Assembly: GCF_000334155.1 (NCBI RefSeq)
Contig: NZ_ANNK01000144.1
Coordinates: forward strand, 1-64,000
Direction: 5' to 3'
Length of the DNA stretch: 64,000 nucleotides
Source of the DNA: Halalkalibacterium ligniniphilum
GTDB taxonomy: Bacteria; Bacillota; Bacilli; Bacillales; Bacillaceae_D
This document shows, in pieces, positions 26,827-35,694 of the stretch. How positions within the stretch are numbered: position 1 is the first letter of the stretch; every line of letters begins with the position of its first letter. The notes beneath the pieces were generated by a model. The model worked only from the letters and a program-made list of their open reading frames with translations, had not been told where the DNA came from and did no database searches. Position numbers and translations under genes: made by a program.

Positions 26827-28540
26827 TAGCTATACGTTCAATATATACCTTTCCAGCTGGATGCTTCTCTAAGAACAAAGACATCTCCTCTTTCGTCAAT
26901 GGTTTTGACACAAAGTACCCTTGAATTTCATCACAATCTCGTTCCTGTAAATACCGAAACTGTTCTTCTGTTTCCACCGCTTCTGCAATGACTCGCATTC
27001 TTAATGCATGAGCAAGATAGATGGTAGCATTTACAATTGCTTCAAACTGGTCATCTTTCTTTAACTCACGAATAAAGGTACGGTCAATTTTCAAGACATC
27101 CACAGGAAAGTTTTTCAAATATGCGAGTGATGAATATCCAGTGCCAAAATCATCAACGGATATCTTCACCCCTAGCATTTTTAAATCCTCTAATATGGAG
27201 ATAACGAGCTTAGAGTCATGCATACTTACGCTTTCAGTGATTTCTATGTCTAGCAAATGGGGAGATAGATCTACCTCCTTTAAAACATTTGAAATTTTTT
27301 CAACCAAGTCATGCTGTAAAAATTGTTTGGCTGATAAATTCACACCTATTTTCAAATCAGAAAAACCTTGGTTCACCCATTCCTTGCAAGTGGCACATGC
27401 CGTTTTAAGCACCCAATCGCCAATGTCAGTAATCATATTCGTCTCTTCAGCAAGTTCGAGAAATACGTCTGGGGATACAATTCCAAGCTTAGGATGATTC
27501 CAGCGTATAAGTGCCTCAGCACCTAAAATCTTCCCAGTTTTCAGCTCGATTTGTGGCTGATAATACAATTCAAATTCCTTATAATCAAGAGCTTTATTTA
27601 AATAGCTTTCTAGCTCAAACCGCTTCATTGTACCTTCATTCATTGTAAAATGGTAATAAACCGCTTGACTTTTCCCTTGTTTTTTCGCCACATACATCGC
27701 TGTATCGGCATTGCGAATCATCTCTTCAAGCGTCTCTCCATCTGAAGGACAACTAGCAATGCCAACACTTGCTTTAAGAAAGATTTCATATCCATTTATT
27801 ACGTAAGGAGTTTTAAAGATCTCTTTTAATCGCCCAAGATTTTTTTCAATCACTTCTTGTTCAGTGACCCATGGAAGAAAAATTAAAAATTCATCGCCAC
27901 CCATTCGACAAACAAAATAATCGGAAAATACTTCTTTAAGATCTGCACTAACTTGTTTTAAAAGTTTGTCGCCCATCGAATGACCAAGACTGTCGTTAAT
28001 ATATTTAAAATCATCTAAATCAAAATAGATAAGCGAATACCCAGTCTGTAGAAGGTTTTTCATTTTATGCAAGTAGCTTTCTAAAAAATAACGGTTATAC
28101 AATCCTGTTAACGTGTCTCGAATCGTAAGAGCCCTTAATTCCAGGGTGTAGTTTAGGAATTTAGCCATCGTCATCAGAAGAAGAGAATGAGAAGAATGTA
28201 ATGGTTTATCCCCAGCAAACTCAACAGTTAAAGTACCAAATAATTCTTTTCCAGTTCCATATAACGGTTTACAAACATGACGTTGTCCATTGTTAATAAT
28301 TTCAAGGCTGCGTTCTTCAAGCTCCTCCCGACCGTCCCAAGCTAACAAACGATCCAAATTTTTATTTTCAACCAATTCTGCTGTAGAGGAGTATTCAATA
28401 AGGTTTGATTGATGAATACCATAAAGAAAATGAAAAACACTTCCATCTCGTTCTGATATATAAATTTTCTTTGCTTCAAGTGTTTCATAAAGCAGTGTTA
28501 AGATATCGTGGGCTACATTGCGAAACGTCATTATATCCAT
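26819..28540 (-). CDS. Cyclic di-GMP signalling protein with GGDEF and EAL domains
   Basis: 573 residues. Residues 1-130 look like a GAF-type sensory domain. The GGDEF diguanylate cyclase domain has an intact MGGDEF motif (213-218). The EAL phosphodiesterase domain starts at AEALIRW (341-347) and keeps the key residues in NLSAKQF, ITES, DDFGTGYSSL, LKIDRTFI and AEAVETEEQ. Both active sites look competent, so the protein may make or degrade c-di-GMP depending on signal. No membrane segments. RBS AAGGTGA. No obvious operon partner. Confidence 0.92.
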   Translation of the reverse strand: MDIMTFRNVAHDILTLLYETLEAKKIYISERDGSVFHFLYGIHQSNLIEYSSTAELVENKNLDRLLAWDGREELEERSLEIINNGQRHVCKPLYGTGKELFGTLTVEFAGDKPLHSSHSLLLMTMAKFLNYTLELRALTIRDTLTGLYNRYFLESYLHKMKNLLQTGYSLIYFDLDDFKYINDSLGHSMGDKLLKQVSADLKEVFSDYFVCRMGGDEFLIFLPWVTEQEVIEKNLGRLKEIFKTPYVINGYEIFLKASVGIASCPSDGETLEEMIRNADTAMYVAKKQGKSQAVYYHFTMNEGTMKRFELESYLNKALDYKEFELYYQPQIELKTGKILGAEALIRWNHPKLGIVSPDVFLELAEETNMITDIGDWVLKTACATCKEWVNQGFSDLKIGVNLSAKQFLQHDLVEKISNVLKEVDLSPHLLDIEITESVSMHDSKLVISILEDLKMLGVKISVDDFGTGYSSLAYLKNFPVDVLKIDRTFIRELKKDDQFEAIVNATIYLAHALRMRVIAEAVETEEQFRYLQERDCDEIQGYFVSKPLTKEEMSLFLEKHPAGKVYIERIAKA

Positions 28541-28638
28541 ACGTAAACTCTCACCTTTATTCAGAGAAGCTTCCCTTTTATATAAAGCAATAAATATAAC
28601 TTTTGAATTTTATCGTTTATGTGGGAGGAATGTCGTTC

Positions 28639-28761
28639 ATGTGGTATATTTTAAAAGTTATGAGGTCATTGAATCAAACGATAAATATTATGAAGGTTCT
28701 TAATCAAATCAAGCTTATTATACATGATTCAACGTATTTTCACAAAATCTTCTTAAATTGA
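28639..28761 (+). CDS. Possible 40-codon ORF
   Basis: ATG ten bases after GGGAGG, product very hydrophobic/basic, lying in the 405-base gap between the GGDEF-EAL gene and the YhdH-like gene. Otherwise the gap is AT-rich with nothing recognisable. Weak support. Confidence 0.18.
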   Translation: MWYILKVMRSLNQTINIMKVLNQIKLIIHDSTYFHKIFLN

Positions 28762-28946
28762 CTTATTTTTACGAATATTAACTTGTTTAAAGTTAGATTT
28801 ATTTTTAAAATGAACGTCTATCTTCGTCCCCTTTTTGTTTTTCTAAAAGACAAGCAACGTGGCTATGATTTAATCCAAGTAAAAGCGTTTTCATCTTCTT
28901 CCAACCTTTAGTACAATAACAGTAGATCGGAAGAGGAGGGATTTAG

Positions 28947-29942
28947 GTGAACGAATCGTTTCAAGCTTTTGTCGTGAATAAAGAAGGAGACAATTTTACA
29001 AGAGAAATCCTAAAGCAAACCATTAATGACTTGCCTGAAGGAAATGTTACTTTTAAGGTCGCCTATTCTAGTGTTAATTTTAAAGATGGCCTTGCAAGCA
29101 TTCCAAACGGAAATATTGTCAAACAATATCCCTTTATACCAGGGATTGATGCAGCGGGTATTGTAGTCAATTCTAGTGATCCACGCTTTCAAGAAGGAGA
29201 CCAAGTGTTAGTGACAGGCTATGATTTTGGCGTCAGTCATAAAGGGGGGTACAGTGAGTACGCACGTGTTCCTGGAGATTGGCTCGTACCACTACCTGAG
29301 GGATTATCCTTGAAAGAAGCGATGACTGTTGGAACTGCAGGCTTTACGGCTGCCCTTTCCGTGCAAAGATTGGAAGAGAACGGTCTCACACCAGAGAAGG
29401 GTCCCGTACTGGTAACAGGCGCTACAGGTGGCGTTGGTAGTATGGCCATTTCTATGCTTTCTAAGCGCGGCTATGAGATTATCGCAAGTACTGGAAAAGA
29501 ATCAGAACATGAGTATTTGCTCTCTTTAGGTGCAACGTCGATTATCCCCCGGCAAGAGCTAACACCTGAAAAAATCCCCCCTCTTGGCAAACAACAATGG
29601 GCTGCTGCAGTCGATCCAGTTGGTGGTGAAACATTAGCGTTCGTACTTAGTGGCATTTTGTATGGAGGCTCTGTTGCAGTAAGCGGATTAACTGGGGGGA
29701 CTAAGGTTCCTACGACCGTATTCCCATTCATTCTTCGGGGAGTGAATCTACTTGGTATTGATTCCGTGTACTGTCCAATGGATGTGCGCAAACTTTTATG
29801 GGAACGTATGGCAACGGATCTACGCCCTGAATCAGCATTAGAACACAGCAGCCGAGAAATTCAATTAGATGAGCTACCTCAGCAGCTGGACGAGATTTTA
29901 AAAGGCGGAGCAAAAGGAAGATCGGTTGTTAAATTACCATAA
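28947..29942 (+). CDS. YhdH/AcuI-type NADPH-dependent oxidoreductase (MDR superfamily)
   Basis: 331-residue zinc-free medium-chain dehydrogenase/reductase. GTG start after GGAAGAGGAGGG. N-terminal catalytic domain (VAYSSVNFKDGLA, FIPGIDAAGIV) and Rossmann domain with VLVTGATGGVGSMAISML at about 150. The YhdH/AcuI group includes acryloyl-CoA reductases and quinone-type reductases. The substrate here is unknown. Monocistronic, followed by a strong terminator. Confidence 0.87.
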   Translation: MNESFQAFVVNKEGDNFTREILKQTINDLPEGNVTFKVAYSSVNFKDGLASIPNGNIVKQYPFIPGIDAAGIVVNSSDPRFQEGDQVLVTGYDFGVSHKGGYSEYARVPGDWLVPLPEGLSLKEAMTVGTAGFTAALSVQRLEENGLTPEKGPVLVTGATGGVGSMAISMLSKRGYEIIASTGKESEHEYLLSLGATSIIPRQELTPEKIPPLGKQQWAAAVDPVGGETLAFVLSGILYGGSVAVSGLTGGTKVPTTVFPFILRGVNLLGIDSVYCPMDVRKLLWERMATDLRPESALEHSSREIQLDELPQQLDEILKGGAKGRSVVKLP

Positions 29943-29959
29943 TGATGCTTAACTAAACA

Positions 29960-29991
29960 AAGGACGATGGGTGATCAAGCTCATCGTCCTT
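29960..29991 (+). terminator. Rho-independent terminator
   Basis: AAGGACGATG and CATCGTCCTT make a 10-bp stem, 18 bases after the stop. It also faces the convergent symporter gene. Confidence 0.8.
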
Positions 29992-30027
29992 ACTCTATCA
30001 GCGATACTTTCATTTCGAATTAGGCCT

Positions 30028-30984
30028 TTACAACACATCCTGTCCCCCTTTGGTTGGACGTCGAGACCAAAAGCTCGCAAGAAATGGCCCTGAAATATTA
30101 TGCCATACGGAGAAAATCGCACTTGGTAATGCTGCTATTGGTGAAAAGTGTGCCATTGCTAATGAAGCGCCAAGCCCAGAATTTTGCATTCCAACTTCAA
30201 TTGATATGGCTCTTCTTTTCGATTCATCTAATCCAACAGCTTTTGCAATGAGATAGCCCATTAACAGACCAAGTAGATTGTGTAGCATGACAGCTGCAAA
30301 TAATATTAATCCTGATGAAGCAAGGTTCTCCTGGTTTACTCCAACAACTGCAGCAACTATGGCTATAATTGCAACAATTGAAACTAGCGGAAGCGCTTCA
30401 GTCGTCTTTTCAACTGTTTTTGGTAATAGTTTTCGAATGAAAATGCCTAAAGCTATTGGAATAATGATTACTTGTACAATTGACATAAACATTGTAGCTG
30501 GATCTACTGGAAGCCACTGTCCCGCAAGAATTAACAAAATTAAAGGAGTCATAATTGGTGCAAGTAACGTTGAAATCGACGTCATCGCAACGGATAATGG
30601 CAAATTACCTTTTGCTAAATACACCATCACATTGGAAGCTGTCCCTCCAGGACATGCTCCAACCAGTACTAGACCTGCAGCTAGTTCTGGAGGTAAATCA
30701 AAAAGAATAGCAAGTCCAAACGCACCAAGTGGCATAACTACATATTGAGCTGCAACGCCAACGATTACTGGTATCGGTTTTTTCGCCACAAGCACAAAAT
30801 CTTGTAGTCGTAAGGTAAGCCCCATTCCAAACATAATAATCCCTAGTAAAATCATTATGTAGGGAGCTATCCAAACAAACATATCTGGCTGATAAAATGC
30901 AATGATGCTTATGAAAACAACAATAATAGCAAAGTACTTGCTAGCAAACTGACTAAATGATTGAATGATTGCCAAACTTTCCAT
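30028..30984 (-). CDS. Bile acid:sodium symporter family transporter (YocS-like)
   Basis: 318 residues, about nine to ten membrane segments. Family markers include FGMGLTLRLQDF, VGACPGGTASNVMVYLAKGN (the crossing helix motif) and, later, EVGMQNSGLGASLA. In Bacillus such proteins are sodium-dependent organic-anion transporters of mostly unknown substrate. Convergent with the YhdH-like gene. Confidence 0.87.
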   Translation of the reverse strand: MESLAIIQSFSQFASKYFAIIVVFISIIAFYQPDMFVWIAPYIMILLGIIMFGMGLTLRLQDFVLVAKKPIPVIVGVAAQYVVMPLGAFGLAILFDLPPELAAGLVLVGACPGGTASNVMVYLAKGNLPLSVAMTSISTLLAPIMTPLILLILAGQWLPVDPATMFMSIVQVIIIPIALGIFIRKLLPKTVEKTTEALPLVSIVAIIAIVAAVVGVNQENLASSGLILFAAVMLHNLLGLLMGYLIAKAVGLDESKRRAISIEVGMQNSGLGASLAMAHFSPIAALPSAIFSVWHNISGPFLASFWSRRPTKGGQDVL

Positions 30985-31122
30985 CCCCTAACGATAAATG
31001 TAATTGTTGCAATATTATTATCATTCTAGAGACTGTTGGTAAGAAAATCAATCATTTCTTGTAAGTCTTATCTTTTACAATCATGCTCTATAAATGGCTC
31101 TCCCCATTTCAAATTGAAAATC

Positions 31123-31314
31123 ATGGAACAGAGCATCGACCTTTATCTGTTACTGGACAAAGCGCTTGAAGGGACGAGTGATCCTGAAGGTGTTGTACAA
31201 GAAGTTCTTGAAAACCAATATAAAATTGAGGCATTAATGGGGGAATTAGGGGTCGTAGGAAAGCTCCAGAAACAGTGCTTCATTCTCGACAATCCAGCGC
31301 TGATTCACGAATAA
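31123..31314 (+). CDS. Hypothetical small protein or truncated gene
   Basis: 63 residues from an internal ATG; the frame is open 29 codons further upstream, but no clear RBS is present at either point. The sequence looks coding (helical, DKALEGTSDPEGVVQEVLEN, no repeats). Could be the C-terminal part of a decayed gene. Confidence 0.35.
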   Translation: MEQSIDLYLLLDKALEGTSDPEGVVQEVLENQYKIEALMGELGVVGKLQKQCFILDNPALIHE

Positions 31315-31366
31315 TCTTCTCTTAAAAATGCTATTAAATCTTCATCATACCCATATAGAAAAATAA

Positions 31367-31399
31367 CTAAAAAAAACAAACTCGTAGTATGAGCTTGTT
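31367..31399 (-). terminator. Rho-independent terminator after the subtilisin gene
   Basis: On the minus strand AACAAGCTC...GAGTTTGTT followed by a T run; 110 bases after the stop. Confidence 0.7.
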
Positions 31400-31510
31400 A
31401 AAGAAAAGTGAGGATCTTACTAGGTGACCAAGTAAATGTTATTCAGACAGACCTTACAAATTTGCTTTCTCTCCATCTCGGTAGAGTAACGCTGACGAAT
31501 TTATCTATAG

Positions 31511-32599
31511 TTATTGGGCTGCTTTTTCAGCGTTCACTAAACCGTTTCCGTAATAATTAGAATCTCCTAAATAGGTTGCAGTTGAATTTATTCGCTGACG
31601 GATTTGCGTATTTGATAAATCTGGGTGCTTGTTTTTTATTAGGGCAGCAACACCAGCAACATGTGGAGAAGCCATAGAAGTTCCACTTAACGTCGCATAG
31701 CCATTTAGTAAGTAGGTACTATGAATATTAACGCCTGGTGCCATAATTTCTAGTTCTTCACCATAGCTTGAAAAACTTGCACGGTTACTATCGGAATCTA
31801 CTGCACCAACTGCCATCACAGTAGAGTATCTTGCAGGGAAGCCCATATTATTTGTTCCACCTGACTCACCTGAATTGCCTGCTGCTGCTACAAGTAAAAT
31901 CCCACTATTGTACGCGCTCTCTGCAGCTTCTTGCAGCGTATCAGAACCGGACGTCCCTCCTAAGCTCATGTTTATAATATCCATATCATTTGAAATTGAC
32001 CAATCAATTCCCCTGGCAATAGAAGAGAGCGTCCCACTCCCAATAGCATTGAGCACTTTTACTGCATACAGTTCTGCCGCAGGTGCCACACCCAACACTC
32101 CAATTGAATTATCAAGCGCTGCAATTGTCCCTGCTACGTGTGTGCCATGTCCGTTATAATCAGTGTAATTTCTTTCTGTTAAGACAAAGCTTGCTCCTCC
32201 TCTAATTGATAAATCTGGATGAGGGGCAATACCTGTATCTAAGACTGCAACCTTTACTCCTTGACCAAAAAAGCCTTCGTTATGCACCTCAGGAGCGTAA
32301 ATAAAAGGAATGCCCCAAGGTACTGTTTGAGATAATAGCTCTACCTCTTCATTTTTTTCGATAAATTCAATGTTCGGGTTTCTCTCAAGACCTTCCACTG
32401 CATTTTTCGGTAACTCTACGAAAAGGACTGGGAAATTATCAAATTCATGCTGGACTTCACCTTCGAACTTTTGAGCATCCCCTTTGTTTTTAAACCCTAT
32501 TAAGTATTCACCCTTCTCAGCACCACCAGCTGCTGCCGTTCCGACCATAAGAAGAAAGACGATAATAAATGACACCATCACCTTAAAACTATGTCTCAT
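31511..32599 (-). CDS. Extracellular alkaline serine protease, subtilisin family S8
   Basis: 362-residue pre-pro-enzyme. Signal peptide about 1-25 ([19 protein letters not shown]), inhibitor I9-type propeptide to about residue 90, then the mature protease beginning near SQTVPWGIP. Catalytic triad Asp121 (VLDTGI), His151 (HGTHVAGT) and Ser308 (GTSMASPH), oxyanion Asn242. The mature length and sequence class match the high-alkaline subtilisins of alkaliphilic bacilli. RBS AAGAGGAGG. The gene lies directly downstream of a secreted-peptide gene and a PlcR-like regulator, with a shared 15-base upstream motif at 32749, so cell-density control of this protease is plausible. Confidence 0.95.
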   Translation of the reverse strand: MRHSFKVMVSFIIVFLLMVGTAAAGGAEKGEYLIGFKNKGDAQKFEGEVQHEFDNFPVLFVELPKNAVEGLERNPNIEFIEKNEEVELLSQTVPWGIPFIYAPEVHNEGFFGQGVKVAVLDTGIAPHPDLSIRGGASFVLTERNYTDYNGHGTHVAGTIAALDNSIGVLGVAPAAELYAVKVLNAIGSGTLSSIARGIDWSISNDMDIINMSLGGTSGSDTLQEAAESAYNSGILLVAAAGNSGESGGTNNMGFPARYSTVMAVGAVDSDSNRASFSSYGEELEIMAPGVNIHSTYLLNGYATLSGTSMASPHVAGVAALIKNKHPDLSNTQIRQRINSTATYLGDSNYYGNGLVNAEKAAQ

Positions 32600-32748
32600 C
32601 TTCGAACCTCCTCTTTCTTTGAGTAAGATTAGATAAGCCCTTACAGCAAATCTAGCAGGACCGCTTAAAAGACGTATTTCTTATTAAAAAGGAAATCTTT
32701 TTGCAAGACACAAACATCCTCAATGTTTTAAAGTAGGCTATATACTTC

Positions 32749-32764
32749 GATAAACATATTTATC
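32749..32764. promoter_or_regulatory. Candidate operator GATAAACATATTTATC upstream of the subtilisin gene
   Basis: Inverted repeat with 6-bp arms GATAAA/TTTATC around CATA. Its first 15 bases recur exactly at 33187 in front of the PlcR-like regulator. It is about 150 bases upstream of the protease start and roughly 50 bases upstream of a TTGCAA -35-like hexamer (32701-32706), a position suited to an activator. Confidence 0.5.
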
Positions 32765-32777
32765 TATTCATTAATTT

Positions 32778-32810
32778 TAAAAAAAGAGAGCTATCTCATT
32801 CGATAGCTCT
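32778..32810 (-). terminator. Strong terminator after the peptide gene
   Basis: AGAGCTATC and GATAGCTCT form a perfect 9-bp stem with T-rich tail on the minus strand. It separates peptide-gene transcription from the protease promoter. Confidence 0.9.
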
Positions 32811-32911
32811 AAGGAAAAGGACAATAATGTGGGTAAAATTAAGTGAATGATGAAGATTAAAATTTAAGCTGGTTCATACGGTAAATCTAAATAATTATTA
32901 ATCCAAGTTAA

Positions 32912-33052
32912 TTATAAGTACTCATTTGGAGATCCATGATGCTCATAAGGTAATACTTGTAAAAAACTATCAGTTAACAATGATGAAGCATTAACGTCTG
33001 CCAATATTAATCCTCCAACCACCACAAGACCTAAAACTAGTAATTTTTTCAT
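32912..33052 (-). CDS. PapR-like secreted signalling-peptide precursor (46 residues)
   Basis: Short gene with an excellent RBS (AAAAGGAGG, six bases, ATG). N-terminal signal sequence MKKLLVLGLVVVGGLILADV, then a small hydrophilic pro-region, and a C-terminus VLPYEHHGSPNEYL. PapR peptides, the signals of PlcR in the Bacillus cereus group, are 48-residue secreted precursors with cores such as LPFEY, and the PlcRa partner has a core ending IPYEY; the LPYE here fits that pattern, though it is about 11 residues from the C-terminus. It is transcribed divergently from a PlcR-like regulator 167 bases away and ends in its own terminator. The mature signal boundaries are unknown. Confidence 0.7.
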   Translation of the reverse strand: MKKLLVLGLVVVGGLILADVNASSLLTDSFLQVLPYEHHGSPNEYL

Positions 33053-33186
33053 CTGAATCCTCCTTTTGATTACTTTACTTAATAGCATTATGACAAAAGT
33101 AATTTATCTTTGCTTTTTGCAATATTAGAGCAAATTGTTATAAAAGATTAAGATTTCTTAGAATATTGACTTTTTATATGATGTTA

Positions 33187-33201
33187 GATAAACATATTTA
33201 T
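33187..33201. promoter_or_regulatory. Candidate operator GATAAACATATTTAT between peptide and regulator genes
   Basis: Exact 15-base copy of the motif upstream of the subtilisin gene (32749). It sits 18 bases before the regulator start, overlapping where a -10 element would fall after TTGACT (33166-33171), suggesting autoregulation. The same site is also upstream of the divergent peptide gene. Confidence 0.5.
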
Positions 33202-33219
33202 ATAGGGGGAATTTTATAA

Positions 33220-34125
33220 ATGAACTACTTTATTGGCAATAAACTTCGTGACCTTAGGGAGTACTATAACATTTCTCAAAGAAAATTAGCTGAAAATATT
33301 TGTACCCAACCTTTAATATCACAAATCGAAAATGGGACTTCAGAGCCAACAGCAAGAATTCTTTTTGAACTCTCACAAAAGCTGAGTGTAGATATTAACT
33401 ATTTTTTTAATGAAGAAGAATTTCCAAAAGAAAGTCACGTAAAAGAAGTTAAAAAATCAATTATAGATTATGTACGTACTCAAAATTATCAAGCTGCACT
33501 TCGCGTCATTAAACGTGAAAAAAAGCACCCTTTATTTCGGTCCACTCAAAACCTTAAGTTTTTAATTTGGAATGAGGGAATCTGTTATTACTATTTAGAA
33601 AATGACTTTACCAAAGCTATTTCTCATTTGAATGAAGCTTTAACTACAGGAATCCAATCTCAAACAATCTCAGAAATAGACATTGAAATAAAGATAAGTA
33701 TGGCAATTCTCTATAGTGAAGAACTTTATTTTCACGAAGCGCTTTCCGTATACGATAATATTCACAACATTTTAAAAAGTATACCGAACCAACCTAATTA
33801 TCGACTTCTTGTTCGTTTTTATTATAATTATGCCAAAATGCTCCAAATACATCACAATTATAAAAAATCTTTAGAAGCATGCGAGGAAGGAATTATACAA
33901 TGTAAAGTAAACGAAAGTATGTACTTACTTGGTCAACTATATTATCAAAAAGGTGCAAATCATTATCTTATATCTGATCATCAACTTTTTAAAACTTATT
34001 TCAAAAAAGCTATCTTTATATTTAATGAGCTTGGTTTAACTTCTAAACGTTTGTACTGCCAATCACTTCTCGAAAAGTTTGAAGCTGGCACCCTTCAAAA
34101 GGAAGAATTTTTTGAGCGTCATTAA
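33220..34125 (+). CDS. PlcR-like quorum-sensing transcriptional regulator (RRNPP family, HTH + TPR)
   Basis: 301 residues. N-terminal Xre-type helix-turn-helix (residues about 6-62: KLRDLREYYNISQRKLAENI, QIENGTSEPTARILFELSQK). The rest is a helical tetratricopeptide array (about 70-290) as in PlcR, which binds its exported-reimported peptide there; RYYNYAK-like and GQLYYQKGANHYL segments near 205-250 resemble PlcR. Slightly longer than PlcR (285). RBS GGGGGA. The gene and its neighbours are visibly AT-richer than the surrounding sequence. It is expected to sense the peptide encoded at 32912 and to act on the GATAAACATATTTAT sites. Alternative: NprR- or Rap-like regulator, but the size and HTH favour PlcR. 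Confidence 0.85.
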   Translation: MNYFIGNKLRDLREYYNISQRKLAENICTQPLISQIENGTSEPTARILFELSQKLSVDINYFFNEEEFPKESHVKEVKKSIIDYVRTQNYQAALRVIKREKKHPLFRSTQNLKFLIWNEGICYYYLENDFTKAISHLNEALTTGIQSQTISEIDIEIKISMAILYSEELYFHEALSVYDNIHNILKSIPNQPNYRLLVRFYYNYAKMLQIHHNYKKSLEACEEGIIQCKVNESMYLLGQLYYQKGANHYLISDHQLFKTYFKKAIFIFNELGLTSKRLYCQSLLEKFEAGTLQKEEFFERH

Positions 34126-34177
34126 AAAAGACCTAACATCCTCAGAATACTACTTTATCTGAGGATATTAGGTTTTT
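34126..34177. terminator. Bidirectional terminator
   Basis: CCTAACATCCTCAGA and TCTGAGGATATTAGG form a 15-bp near-perfect stem flanked by A and T runs, between the convergent regulator and the 34194 gene. Confidence 0.9.
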
Positions 34178-34193
34178 ACTGTTCGTTTTTCAT

Positions 34194-34538
34194 TTATTCA
34201 TTCTTTGATGGTTGCTCTGTCTCAACCTCTTCTTCTTGTACTTCATACCAATCATCGAGCACTTTGGCATCTAGAACTTTCGAATTGATAAAAGCAACTT
34301 GCTTTTCAAGAAAGTCTGACGTCCAATCAACATCTAAATCTGTGGCGATGGAGACAACGGTTAACAGTTCTTGCCAAGCAACATAACGTTTGTACCAGAA
34401 AAATTGTGGCTGCTCTGTCATATATGGATACAAGTCATCAAATTCCGTATGCTTACAGTCAATGGTTCGTTCAAACTGACTTTTCGCGACGTGGAGTTTT
34501 TCTTTAAAATACGCTTCCATTGAGTTGTTACTTGTCAT
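34194..34538 (-). CDS. Conserved-looking hypothetical protein, 114 residues
   Basis: The start is the ATG six bases after AGGAGGGAG (MTSNNSMEAYFKEKLHVAKS). Soluble, acidic C-terminus (EVQEEEVETEQPSKNE). A tryptophan/tyrosine-rich middle (YPYMTEQPQFFWYKRYVAW). No known motif recognised. Longer in-frame upstream sequence lacks an RBS. Confidence 0.7.
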   Translation of the reverse strand: MTSNNSMEAYFKEKLHVAKSQFERTIDCKHTEFDDLYPYMTEQPQFFWYKRYVAWQELLTVVSIATDLDVDWTSDFLEKQVAFINSKVLDAKVLDDWYEVQEEEVETEQPSKNE

Positions 34539-34728
34539 CTCATTCTCCCTCCTATTGACATGCTCATGCTGGCAAATTTGTATTCTCTTATCATAGCACG
34601 AATCGCTTAATTTCTGAATCCTTTCACTTCGAGAAAGTTTTGTCAATTTTTCACCAACGAAAGTGGTTTTATTATTAAACACTCTTACCTAGGCTGCCTT
34701 TTTCGAGTTTTTATAAAAAACATCGAAT

Positions 34729-35130
34729 TTATAAGAATCGTTTCCTCTCATCAGGCGTTAGTAAGCGGCACGCTTCTTTTTTGCCAAAAAAACGATAGCG
34801 ATTAGTAGCCACAAATTTGTAGACGATATCTCTTAACGGGCGGGGAATGCTCTTGAATATCTTAAGCCACTTCCATGAGCCATTTAGTTTCGCAGCAATC
34901 TTCAAGGCTGCATCTGAATACATATAGACATTTTCTCCATCAATCAAAATGACTGAGTCTACCCCATCTTTTATTGAATATTGATGTCTTAATTCCATCC
35001 CAGCGTCAGACTGTAAAGAGGCAAATTGGAAGCACTGTTTGGTATCATGCTTTAAAATGAATTGCACCCAATAGTCACAAAAATTGCATCCCCCATCAAA
35101 TAAAACAATGCCCTTTTGTTTTGATTCCAT
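34729..35130 (-). CDS. DCC-family thiol-disulfide oxidoreductase (YuxK/DUF393)
   Basis: 133 residues. The N-terminal motif FDGGCNFCDYWVQFILKHD contains the DxxCxxC signature of the DCC family, a predicted thioredoxin-like redox centre. Remaining conserved points: SVILIDGENVYMYSDAALKI and the C-terminal RYRFFGKKEACRL. RBS AAAGGAGG. Monocistronic; partner unknown. Confidence 0.88.
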   Translation of the reverse strand: MESKQKGIVLFDGGCNFCDYWVQFILKHDTKQCFQFASLQSDAGMELRHQYSIKDGVDSVILIDGENVYMYSDAALKIAAKLNGSWKWLKIFKSIPRPLRDIVYKFVATNRYRFFGKKEACRLLTPDERKRFL

Positions 35131-35251
35131 GGCAAGCCCTCCTTTACTGACACATTTCCATTATACACATCATTTTCATCCCCTAAAAATAGTTAGATCG
35201 CCCATTATCCATTTATCAAAATCGACATCTGGTCTACAAGTGCACATTCAC

Positions 35252-35283
35252 ACATGTTAAAAAGCAAAATGTTTTTAACATGT
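35252..35283. promoter_or_regulatory. Perfect 12-bp inverted repeat, ACATGTTAAAAA / TTTTTAACATGT
   Basis: Arms separated by 8 bases, in the 564-base gap between yuxK and mreBH. Could be an operator or a structured RNA start. Not followed by a T run, so not an ordinary terminator. Confidence 0.4.
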
Positions 35284-35384
35284 TTCAAAGGGGTATATAC
35301 ATATTAAAGGATGCAAGGAGCCATATACTTGTTATTTTCTCGTTATGGCATAAGCATCATTTAAACACCCCTTTCCCCCATCTT

Positions 35385-35415
35385 GAGAGGCACCCGCTTG
35401 GGTGTCTCTCATTTT
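35385..35415 (+). terminator. Intrinsic terminator without an upstream gene
   Basis: GAGAGGCACCC-gctt-GGGTGTCTCTC followed by ATTTTGT: an 11-bp stem with one mismatch. No credible gene precedes it on this strand within the gap, so it may end a small RNA that begins near 35284, or be a leader attenuator for mreBH. Confidence 0.6.
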
Positions 35416-35694
35416 GTATGGAGACTGATTGCTCATACTACACCTTATCTCCACTCTTTTCCACAAATATCACTCTTCTGACCCTAAGACTTATGAAACG
35501 GGTGAGATTCACCACGTATGGCTTTTAAGTGGTACAATTTTCATCAACTATGTGTATCATCTCCTATTTTTCAATCATAAAGCTAAAATTCTCACATGAA
35601 ATTACACAGAAGTTATGCAATCTGAACCTTTTCCCATCGCTTTTCTCTTGTTAAAATAGCAAACAGTCAAACAATCTATAAAGTTGGTGAATGT

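Noticed and set aside
33053-33219. Canonical PlcR box TATGNANNNNTNCATA near the regulator
   Set aside because: TATG...CATA occurs but with 12 instead of 8 bases between; not a match. The repeated GATAAACATATTTAT is a better candidate.
35280-35528. Plus-strand 82-codon frame upstream of mreBH
   Set aside because: No RBS, contains the intrinsic terminator hairpin, composition not coding-like.
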